DNA of 64,000 bases from Atopobiaceae bacterium (GTDB lineage: Bacteria; Actinomycetota; Coriobacteriia; Coriobacteriales; Atopobiaceae), in the NCBI GenBank assembly GCA_017545665.1, contig JAFWKQ010000115.1, positions 1-64,000 on the forward strand, read 5' to 3'. The notes under the pieces are model-generated. The model worked only from the letters and a program-made list of their open reading frames with translations, was not told the DNA's origin and made no database searches. Below are positions 51,747 through 60,207 of this stretch, piece after piece. Every line of letters begins with the position of its first letter. Positions within the stretch are counted from its first letter, which is position 1. A program made the position numbers and the translations under genes.

Positions 51747-52475
51747 ATGAAAGAGACAGAAGCGCTGGTGCGCATGCAAGAGATCGACCTCGCGCTTATG
51801 CGTGACAAACGCATGTTGGCCAACATGCCGCAAGCAAAAAAACTGCAGGCCGTGAGTGCTGCGCGCAAGAAGGTGGCCAGTGAACTCACCAAGATCGTGG
51901 GGCTTCGCAAGGATGCCCAGATGGATTTGGACGAGAACGAGGCCACGCACTTGGACCTTGAGGAAGAGGCGACGGCCATTCGCCAGAGGTATGAGTCGGA
52001 GACCTTAGGATACCGTGAGATCTCGGACCTGGAGGCGCAGCTCACCACCATTGCAAAGCGCATAGAGAAGCTCGAGTTCAAGCACAAGGACCTGGCGGCA
52101 CGGCTGCAGAAGGTGCAAAAGGCGGAACGAAACGCGCTTACCGTTGACGAGCAGCTCAAATCCGAGGGTGTTGCACAGCTGCGTTCGCTCAAGGAGCAGT
52201 CCGCCGATATTGAGCGCGATATGGCCGCACTCACTGCCGAGCGCGCGCAAGTGCGCGGTGAGGTGTCCGACAGGGTGCTGGAACGCTACGATAAGGCGAT
52301 GGTACGCTTTGGCGGCATGGCGGTGGAGACGTTGCGGGGCAATCAGCCCTCCATTTGCAGGGTAACGGTCCCCCCGAGCTCATTTGCCGACATACGCAAG
52401 GGTCCCAGCATTTCGGAATGCCCGTATTGCCATCGAATACTCGTTACAGACGGCATGTTCGACCTCGATGAGTAG
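51747..52475 (+). CDS. Coiled-coil protein with C-terminal zinc ribbon
   Basis: This 242-residue protein is a long coiled coil (about 1-185) followed by a zinc-ribbon-like end. Cys204, Cys225 and Cys228 (in ECPYC) are visible, with His229 as a possible fourth ligand, and the VTVPPSSFADIRKG stretch is typical of the family (C4-type zinc ribbon, related to chlamydial CT398). In other bacteria such proteins sit near coaBC or nif3-type genes; function is poorly known, with links to type III secretion or RNA in some. GGAGG precedes the ATG. Its end overlaps coaBC by eight bases. Confidence 0.85.
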   Translation: MKETEALVRMQEIDLALMRDKRMLANMPQAKKLQAVSAARKKVASELTKIVGLRKDAQMDLDENEATHLDLEEEATAIRQRYESETLGYREISDLEAQLTTIAKRIEKLEFKHKDLAARLQKVQKAERNALTVDEQLKSEGVAQLRSLKEQSADIERDMAALTAERAQVRGEVSDRVLERYDKAMVRFGGMAVETLRGNQPSICRVTVPPSSFADIRKGPSISECPYCHRILVTDGMFDLDE

Positions 52476-53718
52476 GGGGCGTCACTTGTCTTCGAGCTTG
52501 CATGGGCCAAAGGTGCTCCTATGCGTGAATGGCGGCATTGCGGCATACAAGGCCATAGAGGTGTTGCGACTGCTGCAGACGGCAGGTTGTGAGGTAAGGG
52601 TGGCGAGCACCGAAGACGGCTTGCGCTTTGTGGGTGCCGCCACGTGGGAAGGTCTTACGCATAGGGACGTCGCCTCGTCGCTGTATGGGTGGGCAGAGTC
52701 GGCCATTCCCCACATCATGCTCTCGGAATGGGCGGATGTCGTGCTCGTGTGTCCGGCCACTGCGAATACTATGGCAAAGATGGCGGTAGGCATTGCTGAT
52801 GACCTTGTCTCTACGACCCTTCTGGCGGTGCCTCGTACCACGCCCGTGGTGGTTGCCCCCGCAATGAACGTGAACATGTGGCAGGCGGTGCCGACCCAAG
52901 CCAACCTAAAGACGCTGCGCGAGCGTGGCATATCCATTGTGATGCCAGTGGAGGGTCGGCTTGCCTGCGATGCCGTGGGAGAAGGAAAGCTTGCGTCGGT
53001 GGATCAGATCGCCCGTGCGGTCCTCGACGCGGCGGACTCCCGCACGTCGAGCAAGTCGATGGCCAGCCTCAAGGTGGTGGTGACGGCAGGTCCCACGCAC
53101 GAGGCCATAGATCCCGTGCGATACATAGCAAACGCCTCCAGCGGCAAGATGGGCTATGCCATTGCTGCCGAAGCCGCGCGAAGAGGCGCTTGCGTTACCC
53201 TTGTTTCGGGCCCCACCGCGCTCGATTCGCCCGAGGGAGTCGAACGAGTGGATGTGGTCTCGGCGGCTCAGATGCACGAGGCCACCTTACGCGCCTTCGA
53301 TGATGCGGACGTCGCAATTTGCGCAGCGGCAGTGGCAGACTACACTCCCGCCCATCCCGCAGACCACAAGCTAAAGAAGGCACACGAGCACCTTGACGTT
53401 ATCGAGCTCGTGGAGACGGCAGACATTCTCGCCGAACTCGGTCGCCGCAAATCGCGGGACGGTCGGACACGTGTGGTGGTGGGCTTTGCTGCCGAGACGG
53501 ACGACCTGGTGGCGAACGCGCAGGCCAAGCTTGTGCGCAAGGGATGCGACCTTGTGGCTGCCAACGACGTGACGCGGGAGGACTCGGGCTTTGGCAGCGC
53601 GACCAACCGCGTGACGCTCGTATCTGAGTCGGGCATACGGGAGCTGCCCACGCTCACCAAGGAAGAGGTGGCGGCGTATCTGCTCGACGAGGCGGAACGT
53701 CTGCTTAGGCGCAGCTAG
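52468..53718 (+). CDS. coaBC: Bifunctional phosphopantothenoylcysteine decarboxylase / phosphopantothenate-cysteine ligase
   Basis: This 416-residue enzyme performs two steps of coenzyme A synthesis. The N-terminal flavin-dependent CoaC domain (about 12-185) has GGIAAYKA, PAMNVNMW and catalytic Cys167 in RLACDAVGEG. The CoaB domain (about 195-416) has TAGPTHEAIDPVR, NASSGKMGYAIA and the AVADY and AANDV motifs. The ATG at 52,468 overlaps the zinc-ribbon gene, and the longer frame upstream is not used. The fused arrangement is the usual bacterial one. Confidence 0.95.
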   Translation: MSRGRHLSSSLHGPKVLLCVNGGIAAYKAIEVLRLLQTAGCEVRVASTEDGLRFVGAATWEGLTHRDVASSLYGWAESAIPHIMLSEWADVVLVCPATANTMAKMAVGIADDLVSTTLLAVPRTTPVVVAPAMNVNMWQAVPTQANLKTLRERGISIVMPVEGRLACDAVGEGKLASVDQIARAVLDAADSRTSSKSMASLKVVVTAGPTHEAIDPVRYIANASSGKMGYAIAAEAARRGACVTLVSGPTALDSPEGVERVDVVSAAQMHEATLRAFDDADVAICAAAVADYTPAHPADHKLKKAHEHLDVIELVETADILAELGRRKSRDGRTRVVVGFAAETDDLVANAQAKLVRKGCDLVAANDVTREDSGFGSATNRVTLVSESGIRELPTLTKEEVAAYLLDEAERLLRRS

Positions 53719-53757
53719 GGTCAAAGGTCTTGAGCCATTCCCATGAAGGAGAATAGT

Positions 53758-54603
53758 ATGGAAATTGTCGTCGGCTGCCACCTTTCCGCGGCACAGGGGT
53801 TCGCCTCGATGGGTCGAACCGCAAGCGAGATAGGTGCGAACACCTTTGCCTTCTTTACGCGCAATCCCCGTGGTGGCAACGTAAAGGCGCTTGACGAAGG
53901 GGACGTCAACGAGCTGAGGGCGCATTTGGCACAAGAGGGCTTTGGAAAGCTCGTGGCGCATGCTCCCTATACGCTCAACCTGTGTTCTGCCAAGCCCGGG
54001 GTCATTGAGTTTGCGCGACGTGCGATGGCGGAGGACTTGAGGCGCCTTGAGTCCCTTCCGGGCAACTACTACAACTTCCATCCGGGAAGCCATGTTGGGC
54101 AGGGTGCCGACGCCGGCGTCAGTCTTATTTGCGAAGGTTTGGACGAGGTGTTGGACGAAGGTCCCCACACCACCGTTCTGTTGGAGACGATGGCGGGCAA
54201 AGGCTCGGAGGTCGGACGAAGCTTTGAGGAGCTGGCCCGTATAATGGAAGGCTGCAAGAGGGGGGAAGCGCTGGGCGTCTGCTTGGACACGTGTCATGTG
54301 TGGGATGGCGGATACGACATCCGTGAAAACCTGGATGGCGTGCTGGACGAGTTCGACCGTGTCATTGGTCTTGAGCGCCTAAAGGCACTTCACCTTAACG
54401 ATTCGAAGAATCCCCGTGGCTCGCACAAGGATCGTCACGAGAAGATCGGACAAGGGGAGCTGGGCAAAAAGACGTTTGCGGCGGTGGTCCAGAACCCACG
54501 CCTAAGAGGGCTTCCCATGGTGTTGGAGACGCCTAACGAGCTGGATGGATACGCGGAGGAAATCAGGCTCTTGCGCGCGCTTGCCGCGCGGGAGGAGGAA
54601 TAG
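53758..54603 (+). CDS. nfo: Endonuclease IV (AP endonuclease)
   Basis: This 281-residue zinc-dependent enzyme cleaves DNA at abasic sites during base-excision repair. The TIM-barrel metal-binding signatures are present: FHPGSHVG, LLETMAGKG, CLDTCHVWDGGYD and HLNDSKNPRGSHKDRHEKIG. The ATG at 53,758 has AAGGAG 7 bases upstream; an earlier in-frame ATG (53,743) has no site. It abuts the following ABC-F gene without any gap. Confidence 0.95.
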   Translation: MEIVVGCHLSAAQGFASMGRTASEIGANTFAFFTRNPRGGNVKALDEGDVNELRAHLAQEGFGKLVAHAPYTLNLCSAKPGVIEFARRAMAEDLRRLESLPGNYYNFHPGSHVGQGADAGVSLICEGLDEVLDEGPHTTVLLETMAGKGSEVGRSFEELARIMEGCKRGEALGVCLDTCHVWDGGYDIRENLDGVLDEFDRVIGLERLKALHLNDSKNPRGSHKDRHEKIGQGELGKKTFAAVVQNPRLRGLPMVLETPNELDGYAEEIRLLRALAAREEE

Positions 54604-56430
54604 ATGGGAATACTCATAGGTGCGGACCGCCTTGGCCACGAATGGCCTGGCAAGCGCGTGCTCACCAGCCAGACGATGGGCGTGTATGAAGGTGACCGCA
54701 TTGGTATCGTTGGCCAGAACGGCGACGGAAAGTCAACGCTTCTCTCGCTGCTTGGCAAGGAGATGGAGCCCGAAGAGGGGACGATAACCTATCGTGGTGG
54801 CATTGCGGTTGGCATGCTCGGCCAGTCAGACAGGCTTGACAACGACGATACGCTGGGACATGCCATCGTGGGCGATATGCCTACCTATGAGTGGGCATCG
54901 AACGCCCGCGTAAGGCAAATACTGGAAGAGCTGGTGGGCGACTTGGATTGGGAGAGTCGCGTGGGCGATCTCTCGGGCGGGCAACGGAGGCGTGCCGACC
55001 TCGCGCGGCTCCTAGTGGGCACGTGGGACGTGCTCCTAATGGACGAGCCCACCAACCACCTGGATCTCCATGCCATACGCTGGCTTGCCAAGCACCTGCG
55101 CGATCGTTGGACAGGTGGCGAGGGCGCGTTGTTGGTGGTAACGCACGACCGTTGGTTCTTGGATGAGGTGTGCACCTCCATGTGGGAAGTCCACGACGGG
55201 AAGGTGGAGCCCTTTGAAGGTGGCTATTCAGCCTACATCCAACAACGCGTCGAACGCGATCGGCAGGCCGCTGTGGCGGAGGAGCGGCGGCAGAACATGC
55301 TGCGCAAGGAGCTCAACTGGCTTGCACATGGAGCAAAGGCTCGCACAAGCAAGCCAAAGTTCCGCATAGATGCGGCGTTGGCGCTCATAGAAAACGACCC
55401 ACCCCTTCGAAACCCCGTCGAGTTGCATCGCATGGCGATGAGCCGACTGGGAAAGCAAGTCGTGGAGCTTAACGAGGTCGAGGTACGCTACCAAGATGAG
55501 TCTGGGACGCCCGGAAGACCCGTGCTCGATGGCATAACGTGGATCATAGGGCCAGGGGACCGCGTGGGCATACTCGGTGAGAATGGCGCAGGCAAGTCCA
55601 CGCTGCTGCGCGTTCTGGGCGGTTTGCAGCGCCCTACGCGCGGACGGGTGAAGATCGGAAAGACGGTGCGATTTGGATGGCTCGGTCAGCGATTGGAACG
55701 TCTTGGCGAGCATGACGACTGGCGCGTGCAGGAGTTGCTTGGCACGTTTAAGCGTTCATATGTGGTGGAAGGAAAGGCACAAAGCCCTGAGCAGATGGCG
55801 GAGCGTCTGGGTCTCGCGCGCAAGGAGCTCATGAGCTACGTACGTGACCTGTCGGGCGGACAGCGTAGGCGGCTTGCGATCCTTTGCGTGCTCATGGAGG
55901 AGCCGAACGTTCTGATTCTGGACGAGCCCGGCAACGACCTGGACACCGACATGCTCGCCGTCGTGGAGGACCTGCTTGACACATGGCCAGGCACGCTGGT
56001 AATGGTGAGCCATGACCGAGCGTTGCTGGAGCGCGTAACCGACGACCAGTATTCGCTCATAGACGGGAGGCTCGCGCACTGTCCTGGCGGCGTGGATGAG
56101 TATCTGGAGCGGCTCGACGCGAGGCTGAGCGAGCAGCGAAAGAGCGTGCGACCAGTTCCTGGCGAGGCGGCAGAGCCATGTGAGCGAAAGCCGAGAGGCC
56201 TCTCCAATGCCGAGCGTCGTGAGTTGAAGAAGCGCTTTGACGCGGTGGAGCGGCGCATCGCCAAGGTATCGGGTGAGCCTGATCGCTTGCGGGACGAGCT
56301 GGAGGCCGTTGACCCCACCGACTACGAAGCACTCGTTGCCAAGCAACGCGAAATCGAGGAGGCACAGGACGAACTCGACGAGCTCGAGACGCAGTGGCTG
56401 GAACTGAGCGAGCGACTTGGCATAGCGTAG
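54604..56430 (+). CDS. ABC-F family ATPase (Uup-like)
   Basis: This 608-residue soluble protein has two ABC domains: Walker A GQNGDGKST (with Asp in place of the usual Ala) and GENGAGKST, LSGGQRRR twice, DEPTNHLD in the first and DEPGNDLD in the second. The second differs from the usual TNHLD, as in the Uup branch. A C-terminal coiled coil (about 530-608) matches Uup, which binds branched DNA and ribosomes. It lies directly after nfo (GGAGGAATAG overlap with the ribosome site), hinting at co-transcription with a DNA-repair gene. Confidence 0.88.
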   Translation: MGILIGADRLGHEWPGKRVLTSQTMGVYEGDRIGIVGQNGDGKSTLLSLLGKEMEPEEGTITYRGGIAVGMLGQSDRLDNDDTLGHAIVGDMPTYEWASNARVRQILEELVGDLDWESRVGDLSGGQRRRADLARLLVGTWDVLLMDEPTNHLDLHAIRWLAKHLRDRWTGGEGALLVVTHDRWFLDEVCTSMWEVHDGKVEPFEGGYSAYIQQRVERDRQAAVAEERRQNMLRKELNWLAHGAKARTSKPKFRIDAALALIENDPPLRNPVELHRMAMSRLGKQVVELNEVEVRYQDESGTPGRPVLDGITWIIGPGDRVGILGENGAGKSTLLRVLGGLQRPTRGRVKIGKTVRFGWLGQRLERLGEHDDWRVQELLGTFKRSYVVEGKAQSPEQMAERLGLARKELMSYVRDLSGGQRRRLAILCVLMEEPNVLILDEPGNDLDTDMLAVVEDLLDTWPGTLVMVSHDRALLERVTDDQYSLIDGRLAHCPGGVDEYLERLDARLSEQRKSVRPVPGEAAEPCERKPRGLSNAERRELKKRFDAVERRIAKVSGEPDRLRDELEAVDPTDYEALVAKQREIEEAQDELDELETQWLELSERLGIA

Positions 56431-56558
56431 AAAATCTCCTTGATGACTCTTGCAACGGTTCCGTTGCGCTGTTGTTGTGGTTTCGTGGTTATTATTGCTT
56501 CTTATGACAGAACGAAGTGAGAACGATTTAAATTGACACTAGTTCCATCCCTTCCTTA

Positions 56559-56597
56559 AGCGCAGACCGATGATTTCATCGGCCTGCGCTTTTTTTC
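56559..56597 (+). terminator. Intrinsic terminator downstream of the ABC-F gene
   Basis: AGCGCAGACCGATGA (56,559-56,573) pairs with TCATCGGCCTGCGCT (56,576-56,590) with one mismatch, followed by a run of T. It lies 129 bases after the ABC-F stop, and a smaller hairpin GCAACGG/CCGTTGC (56,452-56,467) comes between. Confidence 0.85.
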
Positions 56598-56615
56598 TGG
56601 TGCACCTAAGGTGAA

Positions 56616-56685
56616 CCCCGGACAGGGGGCAGGCCCCAAGCTAGGGTTCGCGAAACCTAGCTTGGGGCCTGCCCCCTGTCCGGGG
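56616..56685. repeat. Perfect 30-bp hairpin (GGCCCCAAG family)
   Basis: The arms 56,616-56,645 and 56,656-56,685 are perfectly complementary, with loop GTTCGCGAAA. The inner part (GGCCCCAAGCTAGG, tip TTCGCGAAA) resembles the hairpin at 19,062; the outer part (CCCCGGACAGGGGGCA) is unique. Confidence 0.85.
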
Positions 56686-56726
56686 TCCCCTGGTAAGTAC
56701 GCCGCGGCACGCCAGGTGAGAGAAGC

Positions 56727-56912
56727 CTACATCAAGCGGTTCTCCACCGATTTGTACGGGTCGCTGTTCTCGATTTTCTTAACCAGTTTGCGAATCACGA
56801 TTATAGGCACAACGAGCAGAACGATGGTGCCCACGCCTCCGACAATCTTCTTTATGTCGTTTGCGAGGGTGTCCTCTTCCTGCACCTGCTCTTCTGCAAT
56901 CATCTTTGCCAT
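56727..56912 (-). CDS. Small membrane protein of unknown function
   Basis: This 61-residue protein has an acidic N-terminus (about 1-20), one membrane helix (about 27-46), and a charged C-terminus. A strong ribosome site (AAGGAGAAAGG) precedes the ATG at 56,912, which supports it as real despite its size. No family is recognised. It lies 56 bases downstream of, and on the same strand as, the larger membrane protein. Confidence 0.65.
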   Translation of the reverse strand: MAKMIAEEQVQEEDTLANDIKKIVGGVGTIVLLVVPIIVIRKLVKKIENSDPYKSVENRLM

Positions 56913-56968
56913 AATGCGCCTTTCTCCTTTGGGGTGTGCATCATTCTAACATGGCCGATGGCTCCGTA

Positions 56969-58087
56969 CTATGCGGGCACAATAAAGTGCAGTGCCGCCT
57001 CAAAGACATATATAGAGAGCAGGCCGAAGAACGCAACGTCGAGCACGCCTCGCGGTATTCTGCGAAGGCCAAGGTCCATAAGCGGGTATACAACCCATAC
57101 GATCAGGGTTGCCGCTATGGTATAGACCATCGAGTTCTGAAGACACACCTGGCCCATGAAGTTGAAGGGCATGTCCCTGTAGTCCCATAGCTCGTAATTC
57201 TGGTTTGCCACCATGCCAGTCCCAAAGTCGATCGAGGTGCAAATGAGGCCATTGATGGCGAACGAGCAGGCTAGTGCCGGGAGAGTTCGACCCTCAAAGT
57301 GCTCCACCAGCTTTTCCTTTACGGGATGCAGGAGCACCACCACCATGGCAAGGGCTATGCCCTCTGCCGAGAAGGGGAAGAGCCATTGGTCCCACAGCAT
57401 GGCATTGGTGGGATCGTAGCCTCCCATAAACACCCCCGCGATGATGAGCCTGCAAAACAGTATTTCGGCCCAGTGGCCCAAAAAGGAGAACACGATGAAG
57501 TAGATGGCAAGATCGCGCCAATACGGCCAGGTGCGGATCCGCTCGCGTAGAGGTCGATCCCAGCTGTGGCCATCTCCTTCTGGCTTGCCGGTTATGTCCA
57601 CGCAGAGCACTTCGCGAGGATGGCGGGCCAGCGCGAGGTAGGTAACGGTAACGATAGCCCCCACGTATTCCACCGTAACGAAGGCGGCGCTCGCAAAGGG
57701 TCCGAGCAGCGCAAACACCGGGGCGTTGGCGTGCATGGCAAACATGTCTATGAGCGAAAGAACGGTGCAGACGCTCGTTGAGACGATGCAAAAGGGAATG
57801 GTCCAACTGGCGCGCCGTTGCAGCATATATACTGCCTGCGCCGACGTGCATAGCTGTATGCAGGCTCGCAGCATGGAAAGGTCATACACAAACCCCAGGT
57901 CTCCCTTGGGGTTTATGAGCGCGGCATAGCCAAATCCAACGAGCATCACGACCACGTAGTAGATTTGGATTATGCGGAGCTGTGGGCCTAACGGCTTTCG
58001 CCCGGCAGTCGAAGCCGGGCGGCCAGATCCTCTTTTCGTTTTTCGCCCGACGCTTATGGTCGGGCGACTGGATACTCTAATCTGCAC
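56969..58087 (-). CDS. Integral membrane protein with a PF06541 (CmpB / ABC-transporter type IV) domain
   Basis: This 372-residue protein has about nine membrane segments. The half from about 195 onward (YFIVFSFLGHWAEILFC then ELWDYRDMPFNFMGQVCL) matches the PF06541 pattern of putative ABC-type permeases; no ATPase partner is nearby. The first 38 residues are basic and come from DNA with two tandem hairpins (58,001-58,021 and 58,045-58,067), so the true start could be further downstream. I take the GTG at 58,087, which immediately follows the stop of the 67-residue gene and has only GGCGAG as a ribosome site. Confidence 0.7.
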   Translation of the reverse strand: MQIRVSSRPTISVGRKTKRGSGRPASTAGRKPLGPQLRIIQIYYVVVMLVGFGYAALINPKGDLGFVYDLSMLRACIQLCTSAQAVYMLQRRASWTIPFCIVSTSVCTVLSLIDMFAMHANAPVFALLGPFASAAFVTVEYVGAIVTVTYLALARHPREVLCVDITGKPEGDGHSWDRPLRERIRTWPYWRDLAIYFIVFSFLGHWAEILFCRLIIAGVFMGGYDPTNAMLWDQWLFPFSAEGIALAMVVVLLHPVKEKLVEHFEGRTLPALACSFAINGLICTSIDFGTGMVANQNYELWDYRDMPFNFMGQVCLQNSMVYTIAATLIVWVVYPLMDLGLRRIPRGVLDVAFFGLLSIYVFEAALHFIVPA

Positions 58088-58089
58088 GG

Positions 58090-58293
58090 TTACTCGCCAT
58101 GTAAATCGTTCTTGGGTGCAACAATGGTGCCGGCGGCTGCGAGAATGTCCAGCTCATCGGTGTTGAGCTCGCGGTACTCGGTGGGCTGCTCCATACGCTC
58201 GAGCTCCTCTGCGAGCATATTGAAGGTCTGCAGGCGCCTCTTGCTCAGATGGGAAAAGTCGTAACGAAGCGCGGAAGAATCGAAGTTTGTCAT
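58090..58293 (-). CDS. Small acidic protein of unknown function
   Basis: This 67-residue protein is hydrophilic, with two predicted helices (about 15-38 and 44-54), no cysteines and no membrane segment. A clear ribosome site (GAGAGGAAC) precedes the ATG. It is transcribed with the PF06541 membrane gene and diverges from the ECF sigma gene; a small anti-sigma or regulatory role is possible but not shown by the sequence. Confidence 0.65.
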   Translation of the reverse strand: MTNFDSSALRYDFSHLSKRRLQTFNMLAEELERMEQPTEYRELNTDELDILAAAGTIVAPKNDLHGE

Positions 58294-58384
58294 GGTAGTT
58301 CCTCTCTCTAAAATCTCATGTCACACAGTACTACGTTAGTGGCGAGAAAGTGTCCCAAAAAATTTTCGCTAACAATAATACTGT

Positions 58385-58404
58385 GCAAACTATAATTGGT
58401 TTGC
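58385..58404. promoter_or_regulatory. Inverted repeat around a -10 box in the divergent promoter region
   Basis: GCAAAC (58,385-58,390) and GTTTGC (58,399-58,404) flank TATAATTG; TATAAT (58,391-58,396) is a consensus -10 reading toward the sigma gene. The symmetry suggests an operator. Confidence 0.45.
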
Positions 58405-58469
58405 CAGATGCGATATGGAGTCGCATGGCTACCACGGTATCACCGTATTAGTATAGAAAGAGGGTGCGC

Positions 58470-58982
58470 ATGCGTTTTAAGGCAAAAGGCGGACGCCTTA
58501 CTCGCGACGACCTTGACGGTCTGTTTAACGAGTATTATCCGCGAATATTCAACTATCTGTACTATCGCACACTCGACAGGGCGCTTTCCGATGACCTCGT
58601 GGGCACAGTCATGCTCAATGTCGTACGCAAATACGAGACCTTCGATCTCGAACGCGGCAACTTGGACGCCTGGATCTTCCGGATCGCGCGCAATACGCTC
58701 TTTAGCCATTTTAGGAAGAGCAAGATCGAGGTAGACCTGGATGCGGTCCCGCAAATGACGCTTTCATATGAGGACGAGGATGCGCTTGACGACAAGGGCG
58801 AGATGGTGCGGGGCCTGCTCGAAGTGCTCACCGACGACGAACGCGAGTTGGTGTATCTAAAGTATTGGGAGGAGCTCTCCAACAAGGAGATCGCGGAGCG
58901 CCTGGGGCTCAATCCCTCCACCGTTTCCACGAATCTGTGGCGCGCGAACAACAAGATGAGAAAAGCGATGCCCAACGACTAG
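58470..58982 (+). CDS. RNA polymerase ECF-type sigma factor
   Basis: This 170-residue sigma-70 family protein has region 2 (about 15-85, with YYPRIFNYLYYRT and the WIFRIARN segment) and region 4 (about 110-165, ending in the helix-turn-helix NKEIAERLGLNPSTVSTNLWRA), and lacks regions 1 and 3. It would direct RNA polymerase to a small regulon. No anti-sigma factor follows; the next gene encodes a VanY-type lipoprotein, a possible target. The ATG at 58,470 is chosen over GTG 58,464 because AAGAGGG is better spaced. Confidence 0.88.
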   Translation: MRFKAKGGRLTRDDLDGLFNEYYPRIFNYLYYRTLDRALSDDLVGTVMLNVVRKYETFDLERGNLDAWIFRIARNTLFSHFRKSKIEVDLDAVPQMTLSYEDEDALDDKGEMVRGLLEVLTDDERELVYLKYWEELSNKEIAERLGLNPSTVSTNLWRANNKMRKAMPND

Positions 58983-59043
58983 CCTGCTGTGCTAGAGTCC
59001 TAGGGTCTTGGGACGAGTAGTAACGCAACGAGGAGGATTCCAA

Positions 59044-60006
59044 ATGAAAAACGCTACTCTACGCAACCGATATGCCGCTGCCGTTACGGCTCTATGCCTG
59101 GCGGCGCCTCTTGCCTTGTTTGGCTGCGGCGGTGCCCCCGCGAGCTCGCAGAGCGACTCTTCGCAGAGTACGGAGCAGTCCGGTAGCTCGCAGGGCGCAG
59201 ATGCCGGCCAGAACGCCTCAAGCTCGTCTGATTCGGGCGTAAAGACCGCCATGAGCGAGGACGGAAGGCTAGACCTCCTGACTCTCGTAAACAAGGAGTA
59301 CGCGCTGCCCGACGGTTGGGAGGAAAAGCTCGACCTCGTGAAGGTAGACAACTCCAAGGGCGAGACCGTGCAGATTGACAAGATCGCCGCCAAGGCATTC
59401 GAGGAGCTACAGGAGGACCTTCGAAAGAACGAGGGGATTACCATAGAGCTCAACTCGGGATACCGCAGCGTCGAGGAGCAAAAGAGGATCTGGGACCAGT
59501 TCATGCAGGAGTACGGCGAGGACTATGTTCGCGAATTCGTGGCAAAGCCTGGCCATTCCGAGCATCACACGGGCATCGCGCTTGATGCGTTCCTCATCGA
59601 GAACGGGATTCCCATCCTTACGAACGAAGAGATCTTCGCACACGAGAGTACGTGGAAGATCATTCATTCCTATTTGCCCAAGCACGGCTTTATCCTTCGC
59701 TACCTAAACGGCCAGGAGGACATTACCGGCTACACCTACGAGCCGTGGCACTACCGCTATGTGGGCGAGCAGGCCGCGAAGGAAATCATGGACAAGGGCA
59801 TAACCCTCGAAGAGTACCTAGACAAGAAGCCCAGCACCTCTATGGCTGCGTCCGCAAACTCGGGCAGCACGTCATCGAGCAGCTCCAGCAGCGACAGCTC
59901 GGGCTACGGCAGCACGAGCACAAGTGGATCTGACTCGCAGTACGGTAGTTCGGGCTCCACCTCAGAGTCCAGCACTTCAACCAGCAGCTCTGCCACAAGC
60001 TACTAG
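59044..60006 (+). CDS. VanY-type D-Ala-D-Ala carboxypeptidase lipoprotein
   Basis: This 320-residue precursor has a lipobox (LFGC, Cys28) and a Ser/Gln-rich linker. The catalytic domain (about 120-255) has the zinc motif SEHHTGIALD (His174, Asp181) and EPWHYRY (His236), as in VanY/DacB peptidases, which remove the terminal D-Ala of peptidoglycan stems. A long Ser/Gly/Thr-rich tail (about 270-320) follows. GAGGAGG precedes the ATG at 59,044. It is 61 bases after the sigma gene on the same strand. Vancomycin resistance is not implied. Confidence 0.85.
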   Translation: MKNATLRNRYAAAVTALCLAAPLALFGCGGAPASSQSDSSQSTEQSGSSQGADAGQNASSSSDSGVKTAMSEDGRLDLLTLVNKEYALPDGWEEKLDLVKVDNSKGETVQIDKIAAKAFEELQEDLRKNEGITIELNSGYRSVEEQKRIWDQFMQEYGEDYVREFVAKPGHSEHHTGIALDAFLIENGIPILTNEEIFAHESTWKIIHSYLPKHGFILRYLNGQEDITGYTYEPWHYRYVGEQAAKEIMDKGITLEEYLDKKPSTSMAASANSGSTSSSSSSSDSSGYGSTSTSGSDSQYGSSGSTSESSTSTSSSATSY

Positions 60007-60094
60007 GTCTGCGCTTCGTCTTTTGCCGCCCATTGGCGGATTGGTTGCGCACTGCCGCTCGCTATGCAGTATCTTTTTATGAGAACTGCATGCA

Positions 60095-60162
60095 CGGCAG
60101 GCAAAGGGGAGTGTCCCCAATGCCTGGAATCAGGCATTGGGGACACTCCCCTTTGCCTGCCG
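60095..60162. repeat. Perfect 32-bp hairpin, inverted dimer of the GGGGA-tip unit
   Basis: Arms 60,095-60,126 and 60,131-60,162 are perfectly complementary, with loop GAAT. Each arm alone (AGGCAAAGGGGA then CCCCAATGCCTG) is one copy of the unit found singly at 22,854, 38,680 and 41,930. Confidence 0.85.
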
Positions 60163-60207
60163 CGATTTGAGCAAGTTTGGGGCATGGCGAGGCGTCGGGG
60201 GGAGCCT

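Noticed and set aside
56431-56600. Small RNA gene ending at the 56,559 terminator
   Set aside because: No promoter of acceptable spacing was found; the terminator is more simply that of the upstream ABC-F gene.
59044-60006. Glycopeptide resistance operon
   Set aside because: Only a VanY-type peptidase is present; VanHAX-like ligase and dehydrogenase genes are absent nearby.
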